64,000 bases of DNA from Sphingopyxis sp. JAI108 (GCF_013410105.1 NZ_JACCCJ010000004.1:62001-126000); one strand, 5' to 3'; shown: positions 1 to 8,394, numbered from the stretch's first letter. Notes: generated by a model from the letters alone, not told the origin. Numbers and translations: made by a program.

Positions 1-2041
1 TCGTCGCGAGCACCGGCGGGCCCGGCGGTGTCTCGACGACCTTGATCGACGCACCGGCGGGCAGCGGCAACGCCTTTTTCAGCTTGTCACGCAGGTCGAG
101 CGCGAGCGCGTGGCTCGACCGGTCGCGCTCGCCCTTGGGCGCGAGCGTCACCATCACATCGCCCATCTCGGGACGGCTGCGCAGGAAATAATGGCGGACG
201 AGGCCGTTGAAATTGAACGGCGCCGCGGTGCCCGCATAAGCCTCCATCGAGCGCGCTTCGGGCAATTGCCGTGCCACGGCCGCTGCGGCGTCGAGCGTGC
301 GCCCCGTCGTCTCGAGCGAGGTGCCTTCGGGCATGTCGAGGACGAGCTGCACCTCCGATTTGTTGTCGAATGGGAGCAGTTTCACCGTCACCGCCTTGAA
401 ATAGAACATCGAGCAGGCAACGAGCGTCGCGACGCCGACCGCGATCAGGAAATTCCGCGCGCTCTTGCGGTCGCGGATCACGCGGGCCGCGACGCGGCCG
501 TAAAGCACGCCCAGCTTGCCGCCGGTCGCATGGTCGTCGTGGCCGTGCGCCAGCGCATTTCTGGCAAAGCGCACCATCAGCCACGGCGCGATGATCACCG
601 CGACAAAGAAGGAGAAGAGCATCGCCGCCGAAGCATTGATCGGGATCGGTGCCATATAGGGGCCCATCAACCCGGAGACGAAGAGCATCGGCAGCAACGC
701 CGCAACGACGGTCAGCGTCGCGCTGATCGTCGGGTTCCCGACCTCGGCGACGGCATCGACCGTCGCATCGATGCGGCTCCGCGCGTCGGCCATCGCCCAG
801 TGGCGCGCGATATTCTCGATCATCACGATCGCGTCGTCGACGAGGATGCCGATCGAAAAAATGAGCGCGAACAGGCTGACGCGGTTGATCGTGAAGCCCA
901 TCAGGTTCGATGCGAACATGGTGAGCAGGATCGTCGTCGGGATCACCACCGCGGTCACCGCCGCCTCGCGCCAGCCGATCGCAAAGCCGATCAGGATGAC
1001 GATCGACACGGTGGCAAGGCCGAGGTGGAAGATCAGCTCGTTCGCTTTTTCGTTGGCGGTCTCGCCATAGTTGCGGGTGACCGCGACATCGACTCCGGCG
1101 GGAATCAGCGTGCCGCGCAGCGCTTCGACCCGCGCGACGACGGCGTGCGAGACGTTCACGGCGTTGGCACCCGAACGCTTCGCGACGGCGAGGCTGACCG
1201 CGGGCGCCATCGACCAGCGTCCGTCCCCGCCCTTCGCCCAGCGCCACGCGCGCGCCTGCTCCTCGCCCGGTCCCTGCGTCACCGTCGCGACGTCGCGCAG
1301 ATAGACGGGGCTGCCGTTCGCCCCGCGCACGGTGATCGTCGCCAGATCGGCCGCGCTCCGCACCGTCTGCCCCGCAACCACCGCCGTCGCCGCACCGCCT
1401 TCGCGCACCGTGCCGAGCGATACCCCGTGCGCGGCCAGCTTCGCGGGGTCGGGCGTGACGCGAAGCTGTTCCTCCTGCCCGCCCGCGATGAAGGTCAGCC
1501 CGACATCGTCGACCTTCGCAACCTCGGTGCGCAGCCGGGTCGTGAGCGCGTGCAGCGCCTGCTCGGTCCATTCGCCGCGCGCACCGGGCTCGGGCGACAG
1601 CGTCAGCACGACGATCGGCACGTCGCTGATCCCGCGCACCGTCACCTGCGGCGCTGCGATGCCCGCCGGGATGCGGTGCATGTTCGCCGACAGTCGCTCG
1701 TTGATGCGCGTCGCGGCATCGTCGGGATCCGAACCAACCAGGAAACGCGCGGTGACCAACACCCCGTCATCCTCGGCCTGCGTATAGACATGCTCGACGC
1801 CATCGACGCTTTTGACGATCGTCTCGAGCGGCTTGCCGACCAGTTCGACCGCATCGCTCGCCGACAGGCCGGGCGCGGCGACCATCAGGTCGACCATCGG
1901 CACGCTGATCTGCGGCTCTTCCTCGCGCGGGATCGTCAGAATCGCGAGCAGCCCGACAAGGATCGCCGCGAGCAGCATCAGCGGCGTCAGCGGGCTCTGG
2001 ATCGTCGCGCGCGTCAGCCGACCGGAGATGCCAAGGCTCAT
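1..2041 (-). CDS. RND-family efflux pump inner-membrane transporter (3' part outside window)
   Basis: The reading frame starts at ATG 2041 and runs off the left edge, so about 680 N-terminal residues are visible. The N-terminus has one membrane helix followed by a PREEEPQISVP segment, the usual start of RND transporters. It goes on through the periplasmic porter domain into the TM2-TM6 block, which contains SIGILVDDAIV with the paired aspartates of the proton relay. The start codon overlaps the stop of the adaptor gene (ATGA, 2038-2041), so the two are translationally coupled. Function: proton-driven export across the envelope with the adaptor and probably the TolC-type protein at 4837. The substrate is unknown. 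The position beside sulfide-oxidation genes and a shared control region suggests a sulfur-related substrate, which is inference. Confidence 0.9.
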   Translation of the reverse strand, partial: MSLGISGRLTRATIQSPLTPLMLLAAILVGLLAILTIPREEEPQISVPMVDLMVAAPGLSASDAVELVGKPLETIVKSVDGVEHVYTQAEDDGVLVTARFLVGSDPDDAATRINERLSANMHRIPAGIAAPQVTVRGISDVPIVVLTLSPEPGARGEWTEQALHALTTRLRTEVAKVDDVGLTFIAGGQEEQLRVTPDPAKLAAHGVSLGTVREGGAATAVVAGQTVRSAADLATITVRGANGSPVYLRDVATVTQGPGEEQARAWRWAKGGDGRWSMAPAVSLAVAKRSGANAVNVSHAVVARVEALRGTLIPAGVDVAVTRNYGETANEKANELIFHLGLATVSIVILIGFAIGWREAAVTAVVIPTTILLTMFASNLMGFTINRVSLFALIFSIGILVDDAIVMIENIARHWAMADARSRIDATVDAVAEVGNPTISATLTVVAALLPMLFVSGLMGPYMAPIPINASAAMLFSFFVAVIIAPWLMVRFARNALAHGHDDHATGGKLGVLYGRVAARVIRDRKSARNFLIAVGVATLVACSMFYFKAVTVKLLPFDNKSEVQLVLDMPEGTSLETTGRTLDAAAAVARQLPEARSMEAYAGTAAPFNFNGLVRHYFLRSRPEMGDVMVTLAPKGERDRSSHALALDLRDKLKKALPLPAGASIKVVETPPGPPVLAT

Positions 2042-3084
2042 CGGCGCGCCCCGGCCGGCGGTGCGATCAGCGTATCGCCCGTGGCCGCGCCCGAGAGGAT
2101 TTCGACGCGTGCCGGGTCGTCCGACGGCGCGATCTGGACCGGCACGCGCGACGCCGAATCCTTGCCGACGCGGATCGTCACATAATCGATGCCATAGCTG
2201 GTTTCGACGAAGCCCCCTGGGACGACGAGCGCCTGCCGCTCGCCGGTCGCGACCCGCGCGGTGATCCGGCGGCCGACCATATTGCTCGCAAGTCCCGGTA
2301 TCCGGACGTCCGCGGCCATCTGCCCGCCAGTCACCGCGGGATAGACACGGCTGACGGTCGCGTGCGGGGCAACGCCCTTCGCACCGTCTGCCAGGCCCGT
2401 CGCCAGGACCGCGCTACCGACGCGCACCTTGCCCGCCAATGTTTCGGGAAGCTCGAGGCGCAATACCATCGGCCCCGAGGTGATCGTCGCAATCGATGTG
2501 CCGGCCGCGACGGCGGAGCCCGCAGGAACCTGCGCCATCAGGACGCGCCCTGCCGAGGGAGCGACGACCGCGCCCTGTCCCGCAACCGCGCCGACCGCCG
2601 ATTGCTGCGCCTTCGCCGCGTTGACCTGCGCCCGCGCGGCGCGCGCCGCGGCCTCGGCCTGATCGAGCCGCGCCTGGGCATAGACGCCGTTGGCGTGGAG
2701 ATATTTGACGCGCGCCAGCTCGGCCTCGGCCTGCGCGACCTGCGCCTGCGCCGCGGCCGCCTGCGCGCCATAAGCCGCGCCTTCGTAGCCGAGCCTGCTG
2801 TCGACGACGCGGCCGATCACTTGTCCCTTGCGGACAAGATCGCCCTCGCGGACGGTCAGGCTTTCGAGGATGCCGGGGATGCGCGCGCGCGCATCGGCCA
2901 TGTCGACGCTGGTGACGAGCGCGCCGACATCTTTCCATTCGGTAACGGCGACGGACCGGAGAACCAGCGATTCGCCCTTCACCTCGGCTGCCTGATCGGC
3001 CGGCAAGGATGCGCCGCCGTCGCATGCCGAAAACGTCAGCGAAAGCGTGACCATCGCTGCGGGCAGGATGAAGCGGCGGGACAT
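2038..3084 (-). CDS. RND efflux periplasmic adaptor (membrane fusion protein), lipoprotein
   Basis: About 348 aa from ATG 3084; an alternative start five codons upstream (3099) would overlap a small ORF. The N-terminus is a lipoprotein signal (FILPAAM..TLSLTFSAC, lipid-modified Cys near residue 21). An N-terminal barrel-sandwich half (ARIPGILESLTVREGDLVRKG) is followed by an Ala-rich alpha-hairpin (about residues 90-150), the second lipoyl half and a beta-barrel domain, the standard HlyD/AcrA-type order. It bridges the inner-membrane RND protein downstream and an outer-membrane channel. The start lies 5 nt after the stop of a 26-codon ORF that has a much better ribosome-binding site, so translation may depend on that ORF. 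Confidence 0.88.
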   Translation of the reverse strand: MSRRFILPAAMVTLSLTFSACDGGASLPADQAAEVKGESLVLRSVAVTEWKDVGALVTSVDMADARARIPGILESLTVREGDLVRKGQVIGRVVDSRLGYEGAAYGAQAAAAQAQVAQAEAELARVKYLHANGVYAQARLDQAEAAARAARAQVNAAKAQQSAVGAVAGQGAVVAPSAGRVLMAQVPAGSAVAAGTSIATITSGPMVLRLELPETLAGKVRVGSAVLATGLADGAKGVAPHATVSRVYPAVTGGQMAADVRIPGLASNMVGRRITARVATGERQALVVPGGFVETSYGIDYVTIRVGKDSASRVPVQIAPSDDPARVEILSGAATGDTLIAPPAGARR

Positions 3085-3089
3085 GGCGC

Positions 3090-3170
3090 TCACCCGCACA
3101 CGACCGACAGGCCGGCAAGTTCCTGTGCGGGAATCCCCTTATATCGCGGACGGCAGAACAGGCTCAGCAT
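3090..3170 (-). CDS. Putative 26-aa leader peptide upstream of RND adaptor
   Basis: ATG at 3170 is preceded by GAGGAG seven bases upstream, the strongest Shine-Dalgarno of this operon. The reading frame begins MLSLFCRPRYKG and ends with VVCG before TGA 3090-3092. It has two cysteines (positions 6 and 25). The adaptor ATG follows 5 nt after the stop and has no comparable ribosome-binding site of its own. No family is recognised. It could be a translational-coupling leader or a small thiol peptide; I cannot tell which. Confidence 0.45.
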   Translation of the reverse strand: MLSLFCRPRYKGIPAQELAGLSVVCG

Positions 3171-3224
3171 GATCAAACTCCTCGGTTGATGGACAGGCTA
3201 GCGAGCGCCACAAAATTTCAACAT

Positions 3225-3270
3225 TGCTAATATTACGTAGTGCTAATATTACGTAGTGCTAATATTATGC
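3225..3270. repeat. Tandem 16-bp repeat, likely repressor operator of divergent sulfide/efflux promoters
   Basis: Two exact copies of TGCTAATATTACGTAG (3225-3240, 3241-3256) are followed by a third, partial copy (3257-3270). Each carries the 8-bp palindrome TAATATTA (3228-3235, 3244-3251, 3260-3267). The array lies between the divergent RND and SQR operons and ends 4 bp before a TATAAT (3274-3279), so a bound protein would cover the -35 region. The same TAATATTA core recurs at 6145-6152 over the dioxygenase promoter. Sulfide operons of this kind are commonly controlled by thiol-switch ArsR repressors (BigR/SqrR type); assigning such a regulator here is inference, and none is encoded in the window. 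Confidence 0.7.
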
Positions 3271-3273
3271 AAC

Positions 3274-3279
3274 TATAAT
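3274..3279 (+). promoter_or_regulatory. -10 element of the SQR operon promoter
   Basis: A perfect TATAAT lies directly after the tandem repeat. The position 17 bp upstream falls inside the repeat array, consistent with a repressible promoter. The SQR start codon is 65 bp downstream. Confidence 0.5.
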
Positions 3280-3343
3280 ATATATCGACCGGGCCGCATC
3301 GAAAGGTGCCGGAGCCTCACGCGCCTCGAACAAGGAGAGAGAT

Positions 3344-4621
3344 ATGTCGTTGCCGCGGATCGTCGTTCTGGGTGCCGGCCTCGGCGGCACGATCGCCGCT
3401 TATGAAATTCGCGAAGCCGTAAAGGGCAAGGCGGAGGTCATGGTCGTCTGCGACCAGGAAGATTACTGGTTCGTGCCTTCCAACCCATGGGTCGCGGTGC
3501 GCTGGCGCGAGCCCGAAGCGATCCGCGTCCACCTGCCCCCGGTGATGAAGCGCAAGGGTATCGGTTTCACTGCGGTCGGCGCCAGATGGGTCCACCCCAA
3601 GGACAACCGGATCGAACTGAACGACGGATCGTCAGTCGATTATGATTATCTGGTGATCGCGACCGGTCCCCACCTCGCTTTCGACGAGATCGAGGGTTTC
3701 GGCCCCGACGCCAACACCGTGTCGATCTGTTCGACGGATCATGCGTCCGCCGCCGCCGACGCGTTCGACCGCTTCTGCGAAAATCCGGGCCCGATCGTCG
3801 TCGGTGCGGCGCAGGGGGCCTCCTGCTACGGGCCCGCCTATGAATTCGCGCTGATCCTCGACACCGAGCTCAAGCGCCGCAAGATTCGCGACAAGGTGCC
3901 GATGACCTTCGTTACCGCCGAACCCTATATCGGGCATCTCGGTCTCGACGGCGTCGGCGACACCAAGGGTCTGCTCGAGAGCGAGTTCAGGAACCGCCAT
4001 GTCAAATGGATCACCAACGCCCGGGTCACGAGCTTCGAGCCCGGCCTGGCGCATGTCGAGGAAGTCGCCGAGGACGGCAGCATCAAGGCGAAGCACGACC
4101 TGCCCTTCGGCTATTCGATGCTGCTCCCCGCCTTCCGCGGCGTCGATGCGGTGTTCGGGATCGAAGGGCTTACCAACCCGCGCGGCTTCATCCTCGCCGA
4201 CAAGCATCAGCGCAACCCGACCTTCACCAATGTCTATTCGCTGGGCGTCTGCGTCGCCATCCCACCGGTCGGCCCGACCCCGGTCCCCGTCGGCGTGCCG
4301 AAGACCGGTTTCATGATCGAATCGATGGTCGCCGCGATCGCGCAGAACCTGAAACTCGAGGTCGACGGAAAGCCGCCGGTGCATGAGGCGACCTGGAACG
4401 CGGTCTGCCTGGCCGATTTCGGCGACGGCGGCGTCGCCTTCGTCGCCCAGCCGCAGATCCCGCCGCGCAACGTCAACTGGTCGTCGTCCGGCAAATGGGT
4501 GCATTTCGCCAAGATCGGCTTCGAGAAATATTTCCTGCGCAAAATCCGCAAGGGCGAGAGCGAGCCCTTCTACGAAAAGCTCGCGATGCATGCCCTCGGC
4601 ATCAAGAAACTCCGCTTCTGA
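3344..4621 (+). CDS. sqr: Sulfide:quinone oxidoreductase (SQR)
   Basis: 425 aa with AAGGAG ahead of the ATG. FAD-binding Rossmann motif at the N-terminus (VVLGAGLGGTIAA, residues 7-19), a second nucleotide-fold region and the ATG motif at about 106-108. Three cysteines, Cys129, Cys161 (GASCYGPAYE) and Cys355, sit where SQRs carry their redox-active cysteines. The C-terminal amphipathic Lys/Arg-rich tail fits attachment to the membrane surface. It oxidises sulfide to sulfane sulfur and passes electrons to quinone. First gene of an operon with a DUF2892 protein and a TolC-like channel; the persulfide dioxygenase that would use its product follows at 6165. Related flavocytochrome c sulfide dehydrogenase is less likely because there is no export signal. 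Confidence 0.92.
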   Translation: MSLPRIVVLGAGLGGTIAAYEIREAVKGKAEVMVVCDQEDYWFVPSNPWVAVRWREPEAIRVHLPPVMKRKGIGFTAVGARWVHPKDNRIELNDGSSVDYDYLVIATGPHLAFDEIEGFGPDANTVSICSTDHASAAADAFDRFCENPGPIVVGAAQGASCYGPAYEFALILDTELKRRKIRDKVPMTFVTAEPYIGHLGLDGVGDTKGLLESEFRNRHVKWITNARVTSFEPGLAHVEEVAEDGSIKAKHDLPFGYSMLLPAFRGVDAVFGIEGLTNPRGFILADKHQRNPTFTNVYSLGVCVAIPPVGPTPVPVGVPKTGFMIESMVAAIAQNLKLEVDGKPPVHEATWNAVCLADFGDGGVAFVAQPQIPPRNVNWSSSGKWVHFAKIGFEKYFLRKIRKGESEPFYEKLAMHALGIKKLRF

Positions 4622-4636
4622 CGAAAGGATAATCCC

Positions 4637-4840
4637 ATGAACGTCGATCGTGCCGTCCTGCGTTTCGCCGGTTTTATCGTCCTCTTGAGCATCGCGCTCG
4701 CCTGGCTCGTGCATCCCTACTGGATCGGCCTCGCCGTCTTCGCCGGCCTCAACCTGATCCAGGCGAGCTTCACGGGCTTCTGCCCCGCCGCGATGCTCTT
4801 CAAGCGGCTCGGCGTGCGGCAGGGTATCGCCTTTAAGTGA
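4637..4840 (+). CDS. DUF2892 (YgaP-type) inner-membrane protein
   Basis: 67 aa with two hydrophobic helices (about residues 10-26 and 28-45) and a typical DUF2892 core, including TGFCPAAML. Such proteins occur as partners or fused domains of rhodaneses and in sulfide-oxidation operons. A single Cys in the GFCP motif could take part in sulfur transfer (inference). It lies 15 bp after SQR, and its TGA overlaps the GTG of the next gene (GTGA). Confidence 0.85.
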   Translation: MNVDRAVLRFAGFIVLLSIALAWLVHPYWIGLAVFAGLNLIQASFTGFCPAAMLFKRLGVRQGIAFK

Positions 4841-6099
4841 GGCGTGCCGGTTTCCGCATGATTGCGGTCGTCACCGCGCTGTACCCGCTTGCTATCGCCC
4901 AGGCGCAGGATCTGGAAACCGCGATCGCCGAGGCGCGCGCGCATTCGCCCGCGCTGGTCACCGCCGAAGCTGAGGCCGAGGCCGCCGATGCGCGGCTCGC
5001 GCAGGCGCGGGCGGCGGCGGGACCGACGGCGCGTGTCGAAGGCAGCATCGGTTACGGGAGGCTCGATCCGGGCGGCTATTTCGGGCTGACCGCTGACGAC
5101 GTCACGCCGAACGCGGTCCAACTCGTCGGCGAATATCCGCTCTACGCTGGCGGACGCATTGCCTCGGCGATCGGCCAGGCCGCCGCTGGACAGCGCGCCG
5201 CAAGGCTTGGCACCGACATGGCGCGGCAGAATCTGACGCTCGCAACCGTGTCGAGCTATGCCGAGGTGCTGACCGCGCGCGAGATGGTGGCAAGCTACTC
5301 CGGGCTGGTCGCTGCGCTCGACGAGATCGTCCGCCACGCAGGGCTGCGCTATGACGTCGGCGATGCGACCAGCAGCGATGTCGCGCAGGCAAAGGCGCGC
5401 CGCGCCGAGGGGCTGGCCTGGTTCGTCCAGTCGCAAGGGCGGCTGGCGGCGGCCGAAGCGCGCTTCGAACGGCTGACCGGCAAGCCGGCGGGCAAATTGT
5501 CTCCGCTGCCGCCGCGACCAAAGGTGCCTTCATCGCTCGGTGAGGCCCTCGATGCAGCGACGCTCGCCAATGTCATGCTCGCGCAGGCGGGTTCGAGCGT
5601 CGAAGGCGCCGAGGCCGGGGTTCGCGCCGCCAAGGCGAGCAATCGCCCGACCGTTGGCGTATTTGCCGAGGGCGCGCGCGTCCGCGACCAGTTTTTCCCC
5701 GACTATCGCGCCGATAGCGTCACCGTGGGGCTCCGCGGCCACTGGACCTTTTTCGACAGCGGCGCGGGGAGTGCGCGCGTTCGCGAGGCACGCGCCAACC
5801 TGACGGCGAGCGAAGCCCGGCTGCGACAGGCGCGCGACGAGCTGATGCAGGCTGTGATCGAAGCCTGGAGCGGCCTCGAAAGCGCGGAACGCGGGCTCGA
5901 TGCCGCGCGCGAGGGCGACACGGCCGCGCGCGAGGCGCTGCGCGGCACGCGGCTCGAAGTGCGATCGGGGGCAAGGCCGCCGCTCGCCGAACTCGATGCC
6001 GAGCGCGAGGCGATCGCAGCCACGGCGCGCCTCGCCGCAGCGCAGGCTGCGGTACAGGTCGCCGCGTGGCGGCTGCGGCTGCTGTGCGGGATCGAATAG
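4837..6099 (+). CDS. TolC-family outer-membrane efflux protein
   Basis: 420 aa from GTG 4837 (overlapping the DUF2892 stop), or about 413 aa from ATG 4858. An N-terminal signal peptide ends near AIAQAQ. Two repeated halves of long Ala/Glu/Arg-rich helices (LETAIAEARAHSPAL... and the LRQARDELMQAVIEAWSGL region) are the TolC/OEP signature. It would provide the outer-membrane exit duct, most likely for the RND pump encoded divergently at 1-3084. Co-transcription with SQR is unusual and ties the efflux pump to sulfide metabolism. Confidence 0.9.
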   Translation: MRRAGFRMIAVVTALYPLAIAQAQDLETAIAEARAHSPALVTAEAEAEAADARLAQARAAAGPTARVEGSIGYGRLDPGGYFGLTADDVTPNAVQLVGEYPLYAGGRIASAIGQAAAGQRAARLGTDMARQNLTLATVSSYAEVLTAREMVASYSGLVAALDEIVRHAGLRYDVGDATSSDVAQAKARRAEGLAWFVQSQGRLAAAEARFERLTGKPAGKLSPLPPRPKVPSSLGEALDAATLANVMLAQAGSSVEGAEAGVRAAKASNRPTVGVFAEGARVRDQFFPDYRADSVTVGLRGHWTFFDSGAGSARVREARANLTASEARLRQARDELMQAVIEAWSGLESAERGLDAAREGDTAAREALRGTRLEVRSGARPPLAELDAEREAIAATARLAAAQAAVQVAAWRLRLLCGIE

Positions 6100-6142
6100 G
6101 CCGCGACTGGACTTCCGCCGCCTCATCATTACATTAGCAATA

Positions 6143-6154
6143 TATAATATTATA
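6143..6154. promoter_or_regulatory. Promoter/operator of persulfide dioxygenase
   Basis: TATAATATTATA, a perfect 12-bp palindrome, contains both a consensus -10 (TATAAT, 6143-6148) and the TAATATTA core found three times at 3228-3267. TTAGCA at 6134-6139 is the reverse complement of the repeat's TGCTAA. This implies a common repressor for the SQR and dioxygenase promoters. Confidence 0.6.
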
Positions 6155-6164
6155 GGATTGTCCG

Positions 6165-7088
6165 ATGATCGATCTCCACCGCCACAAGGCCGCCGCCACG
6201 ATCGAAGCCGCGCGCCGCTCGGGAAAAACTCCCGTCGTCCGCACCTTTTTCGACGAAGCGACCTTCACCGCCACGCACGTCGTCCACGACCCCGCGACAC
6301 GCGCCGCCGCGATCATCGACAGCGTGCTCGATTTCGACCAGCCGTCGGGCGGCACGAGCCATGCCTCTGCCGATGCAATTATCGACCATGTTCGCACCCA
6401 GGGCCTGACCGTCGAATGGCAGATAGAAACCCATGCCCATGCTGATCACCTGTCGGCCGCGCCCTATCTGCAGGAAAAGCTCGGCGGCCGGATCGTCATC
6501 GGGCGGCATATCAAGACGGTGCAAACGGTGTTCGGCGACATTTTCAACGAGGATGATCGCTTCGCCCGCGACGGATCGCAGTTCGACCGGCTGATGGACG
6601 ATGGCGAAACCTTCCGGCTCGGTGCAACCGAGGGGATCGTGCTCCACACGCCGGGACACACGCCCGCCTGCATGGTGTGGATCATCGGCGATGCGCTGTT
6701 CACCGGCGACACCTTGTTCATGCCCGACTATGGAACGGCGCGAGCCGATTTCCCCGGCGGCGACGCGCGCACGCTCTATCGCTCGATCCGCCGGCTGCTC
6801 GCGCTTCCGGGCGAAACGCGCGCCTTCCTCTGCCACGACTACAAAGCGCCGGGGCGCGACGCCTACGCCTGGGAAACTACGATTGCGTCCGAACGCACCT
6901 CGAACGTGCATGTCCATCAAGGCGTGAGCGAGGACGAATTCGTCGCGATGCGCGAGGCGCGCGACCGGACCCTGTCGATGCCGAAGCTCATCCTCCCGTC
7001 GATCCAGATCAATATGCGTGCCGGACATCTTCCCGAGCCCGAAAGCAACGGCACACGCTATCTGAAACTGCCGCTCGACATACTCTAA
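6165..7088 (+). CDS. ETHE1/Blh-type persulfide dioxygenase (metallo-beta-lactamase fold)
   Basis: 307 aa. Metal motif THAHADH at residues 89-95, followed by a second His in HTPGHTPACM and an Asp in FTGDTLF, all typical of ETHE1-like sulfur dioxygenases and of Blh proteins of BigR operons. It oxidises glutathione persulfide to sulfite, removing the sulfane sulfur made by SQR. No rhodanese domain is fused. It has its own promoter 10-20 bp upstream with the operator core shared with SQR. Cytoplasmic; no signal peptide. Confidence 0.9.
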   Translation: MIDLHRHKAAATIEAARRSGKTPVVRTFFDEATFTATHVVHDPATRAAAIIDSVLDFDQPSGGTSHASADAIIDHVRTQGLTVEWQIETHAHADHLSAAPYLQEKLGGRIVIGRHIKTVQTVFGDIFNEDDRFARDGSQFDRLMDDGETFRLGATEGIVLHTPGHTPACMVWIIGDALFTGDTLFMPDYGTARADFPGGDARTLYRSIRRLLALPGETRAFLCHDYKAPGRDAYAWETTIASERTSNVHVHQGVSEDEFVAMREARDRTLSMPKLILPSIQINMRAGHLPEPESNGTRYLKLPLDIL

Positions 7089-7122
7089 GGGCTGGCGCGA
7101 TGCCGAGTCCCCGGTGCGCGGT

Positions 7123-7143
7123 AGGGATGTCTACGTAATCCCT
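7123..7143. promoter_or_regulatory. Inverted repeat with TACGTA core (candidate FixJ-type site)
   Basis: AGGGAT (7123-7128) and ATCCCT (7138-7143) form a perfect dyad around TACGTA (7132-7137). It lies about 70-90 bp before the small gene at 7212. Related CCGTA/TACGTA motifs precede other genes of the stress cluster. Assignment to FixJ is inference. Confidence 0.4.
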
Positions 7144-7211
7144 GCACCGCGCCGCTGCGCTAGGATTTGGCCCGAACCGGCCTGCGAAGCCAAACGGCGA
7201 AGGAACCGAAA

Positions 7212-7427
7212 ATGGACGATACCGCCTTTTCCCACGCTGGAGGGCCAGCCCATCCCGCGGAGTGCCCGAACACAGAGCCGCCCGAACGTCCCGAAAAGCC
7301 CCTTCCCGAGCGGCCCGATCAGGCACCCGAGGATCAGCCGCTGACGGTTCCGCAGGAAACGCCGGTCGTCCCCGAAACGCAGCCAGGTCCGCCGCCGACC
7401 GAGTTTCCGGAAGAACGCGGAGGCTGA
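7212..7427 (+). CDS. Small proline/glutamate-rich protein, unknown
   Basis: 71 aa from ATG 7212, with AAGGAACC upstream. The sequence is about one quarter proline with many Glu (PPERPEKPLPERP..., VVPETQPGPPP), so probably disordered; no signal peptide or membrane segment. No family is recognised. The opposite strand is also open here, so coding is not certain, but the ribosome-binding site and the upstream palindromic motif support it. Confidence 0.5.
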   Translation: MDDTAFSHAGGPAHPAECPNTEPPERPEKPLPERPDQAPEDQPLTVPQETPVVPETQPGPPPTEFPEERGG

Positions 7428-7489
7428 GGGGCGCTTGCGGACGGCAGGCGGCAGGACAATCCGGATAGCGCCCCGGCCCGCCGGATCGC

Positions 7490-8293
7490 TCAATGACACA
7501 TCAGCAGCGGGACGGTGCTGTCGCGCAGCATTCGCTTTGTAACTCCGCCGAAAACCTCGCACCACTGGCCCCGGCCATAGGCGCCCATCACGACATAGTC
7601 CGCCCGCCACCGCCGGCATTCTTCGGCAATGAGCCGATCGACCCGATCGCCGCCGCGGTCGGTCATGCGCGTCTCGGTGGCGATGCCGTAGCGCGACAGG
7701 TAGATCGCGGCATCGGCGGGATCGGCGTCATTGTCGGCGCCCGCGTCGCCCGCCGTGAATATCTCGACCCGCGCGGCGAGCGCGAGCAGCGGAACGCAGG
7801 CACGAAGCGCCGCAGCGGCCGACGAGCGACCGCCCCAGGCGACCAGCGCGCGGTCGAATTCGAAGCGGTCGAGCGAGGGCGGCATCGCCACGATCGGCGT
7901 ATGCGTGTGGCCCAGCACGCGCGACACGATTCCCCGCATGTCGGGAACCCGATGGTCGTCGAGCGCGCGGTTGAGGAGGATCAGGTCGGAAAAGCTCGCC
8001 CGGTTCGTGACGCAACTGGCGATATCGCCCGTGGCATCGACCCAGCTCCAGTCGACATCCTCACGCGACAGCCTGTCGCGTACCGCGATCTTGTTCGCCG
8101 CCTCGCTGCCGCGCTCGTCCGAAATGATCGCGGCCTCGCCAAAGCCGACATAAAGATCGCCCGCGATGATCGGACTGGGCGTCACATCGATGCAGGCTAA
8201 ATGCCCATCGAGCGCGCGCACGATCTCAAGCGCAGCCTCGAGCCGGGCGTCCTGACCTTCATCGTCGTGGACCAGCAATAATATCGTTTTCAT
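7490..8293 (-). CDS. Universal stress protein, tandem UspA domains
   Basis: 267 aa from ATG 8293, chosen because the paralogue at 8929 begins the same way (MKxILLLVHDD). Two UspA folds; the second ends in VMGAYGRG..GGVTKRML, the nucleotide-binding G-x2-G-x9-G pattern of ATP-binding USPs. Tandem-domain USPs of this kind are commonly induced by hypoxia in alphaproteobacteria. A 19-bp motif at 8347-8365 is shared with the promoter of the second USP gene. Cytoplasmic. Confidence 0.88.
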   Translation of the reverse strand: MKTILLLVHDDEGQDARLEAALEIVRALDGHLACIDVTPSPIIAGDLYVGFGEAAIISDERGSEAANKIAVRDRLSREDVDWSWVDATGDIASCVTNRASFSDLILLNRALDDHRVPDMRGIVSRVLGHTHTPIVAMPPSLDRFEFDRALVAWGGRSSAAAALRACVPLLALAARVEIFTAGDAGADNDADPADAAIYLSRYGIATETRMTDRGGDRVDRLIAEECRRWRADYVVMGAYGRGQWCEVFGGVTKRMLRDSTVPLLMCH

Positions 8294-8346
8294 GAGCCCT
8301 GCCTTCATGTTGTGGCGAACAAGCTAGGCCGCCGCGACTCGCGCCA

Positions 8347-8365
8347 ATATGCGCAAAGCTACGGA
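8347..8365 (-). promoter_or_regulatory. Conserved promoter motif of USP gene 1
   Basis: On the minus strand TCCGTAGCTTTGCGCATAT ends 54 bp before the start codon of the USP gene. It matches the element before the second USP gene in 18 of 19 positions at nearly the same distance. The TCCGTA part recurs before the HdeD-like gene (16749). Confidence 0.6.
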
Positions 8366-8394
8366 TGCAATGGCACCGGGCCGTGAGGCGTGTT

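Noticed and set aside
110-2185. Long plus-strand frame of about 690 codons opposite the RND gene
   Set aside because: Arg/Asp/His-rich composition typical of the antisense of GC-rich genes; the minus strand encodes a clear RND transporter.
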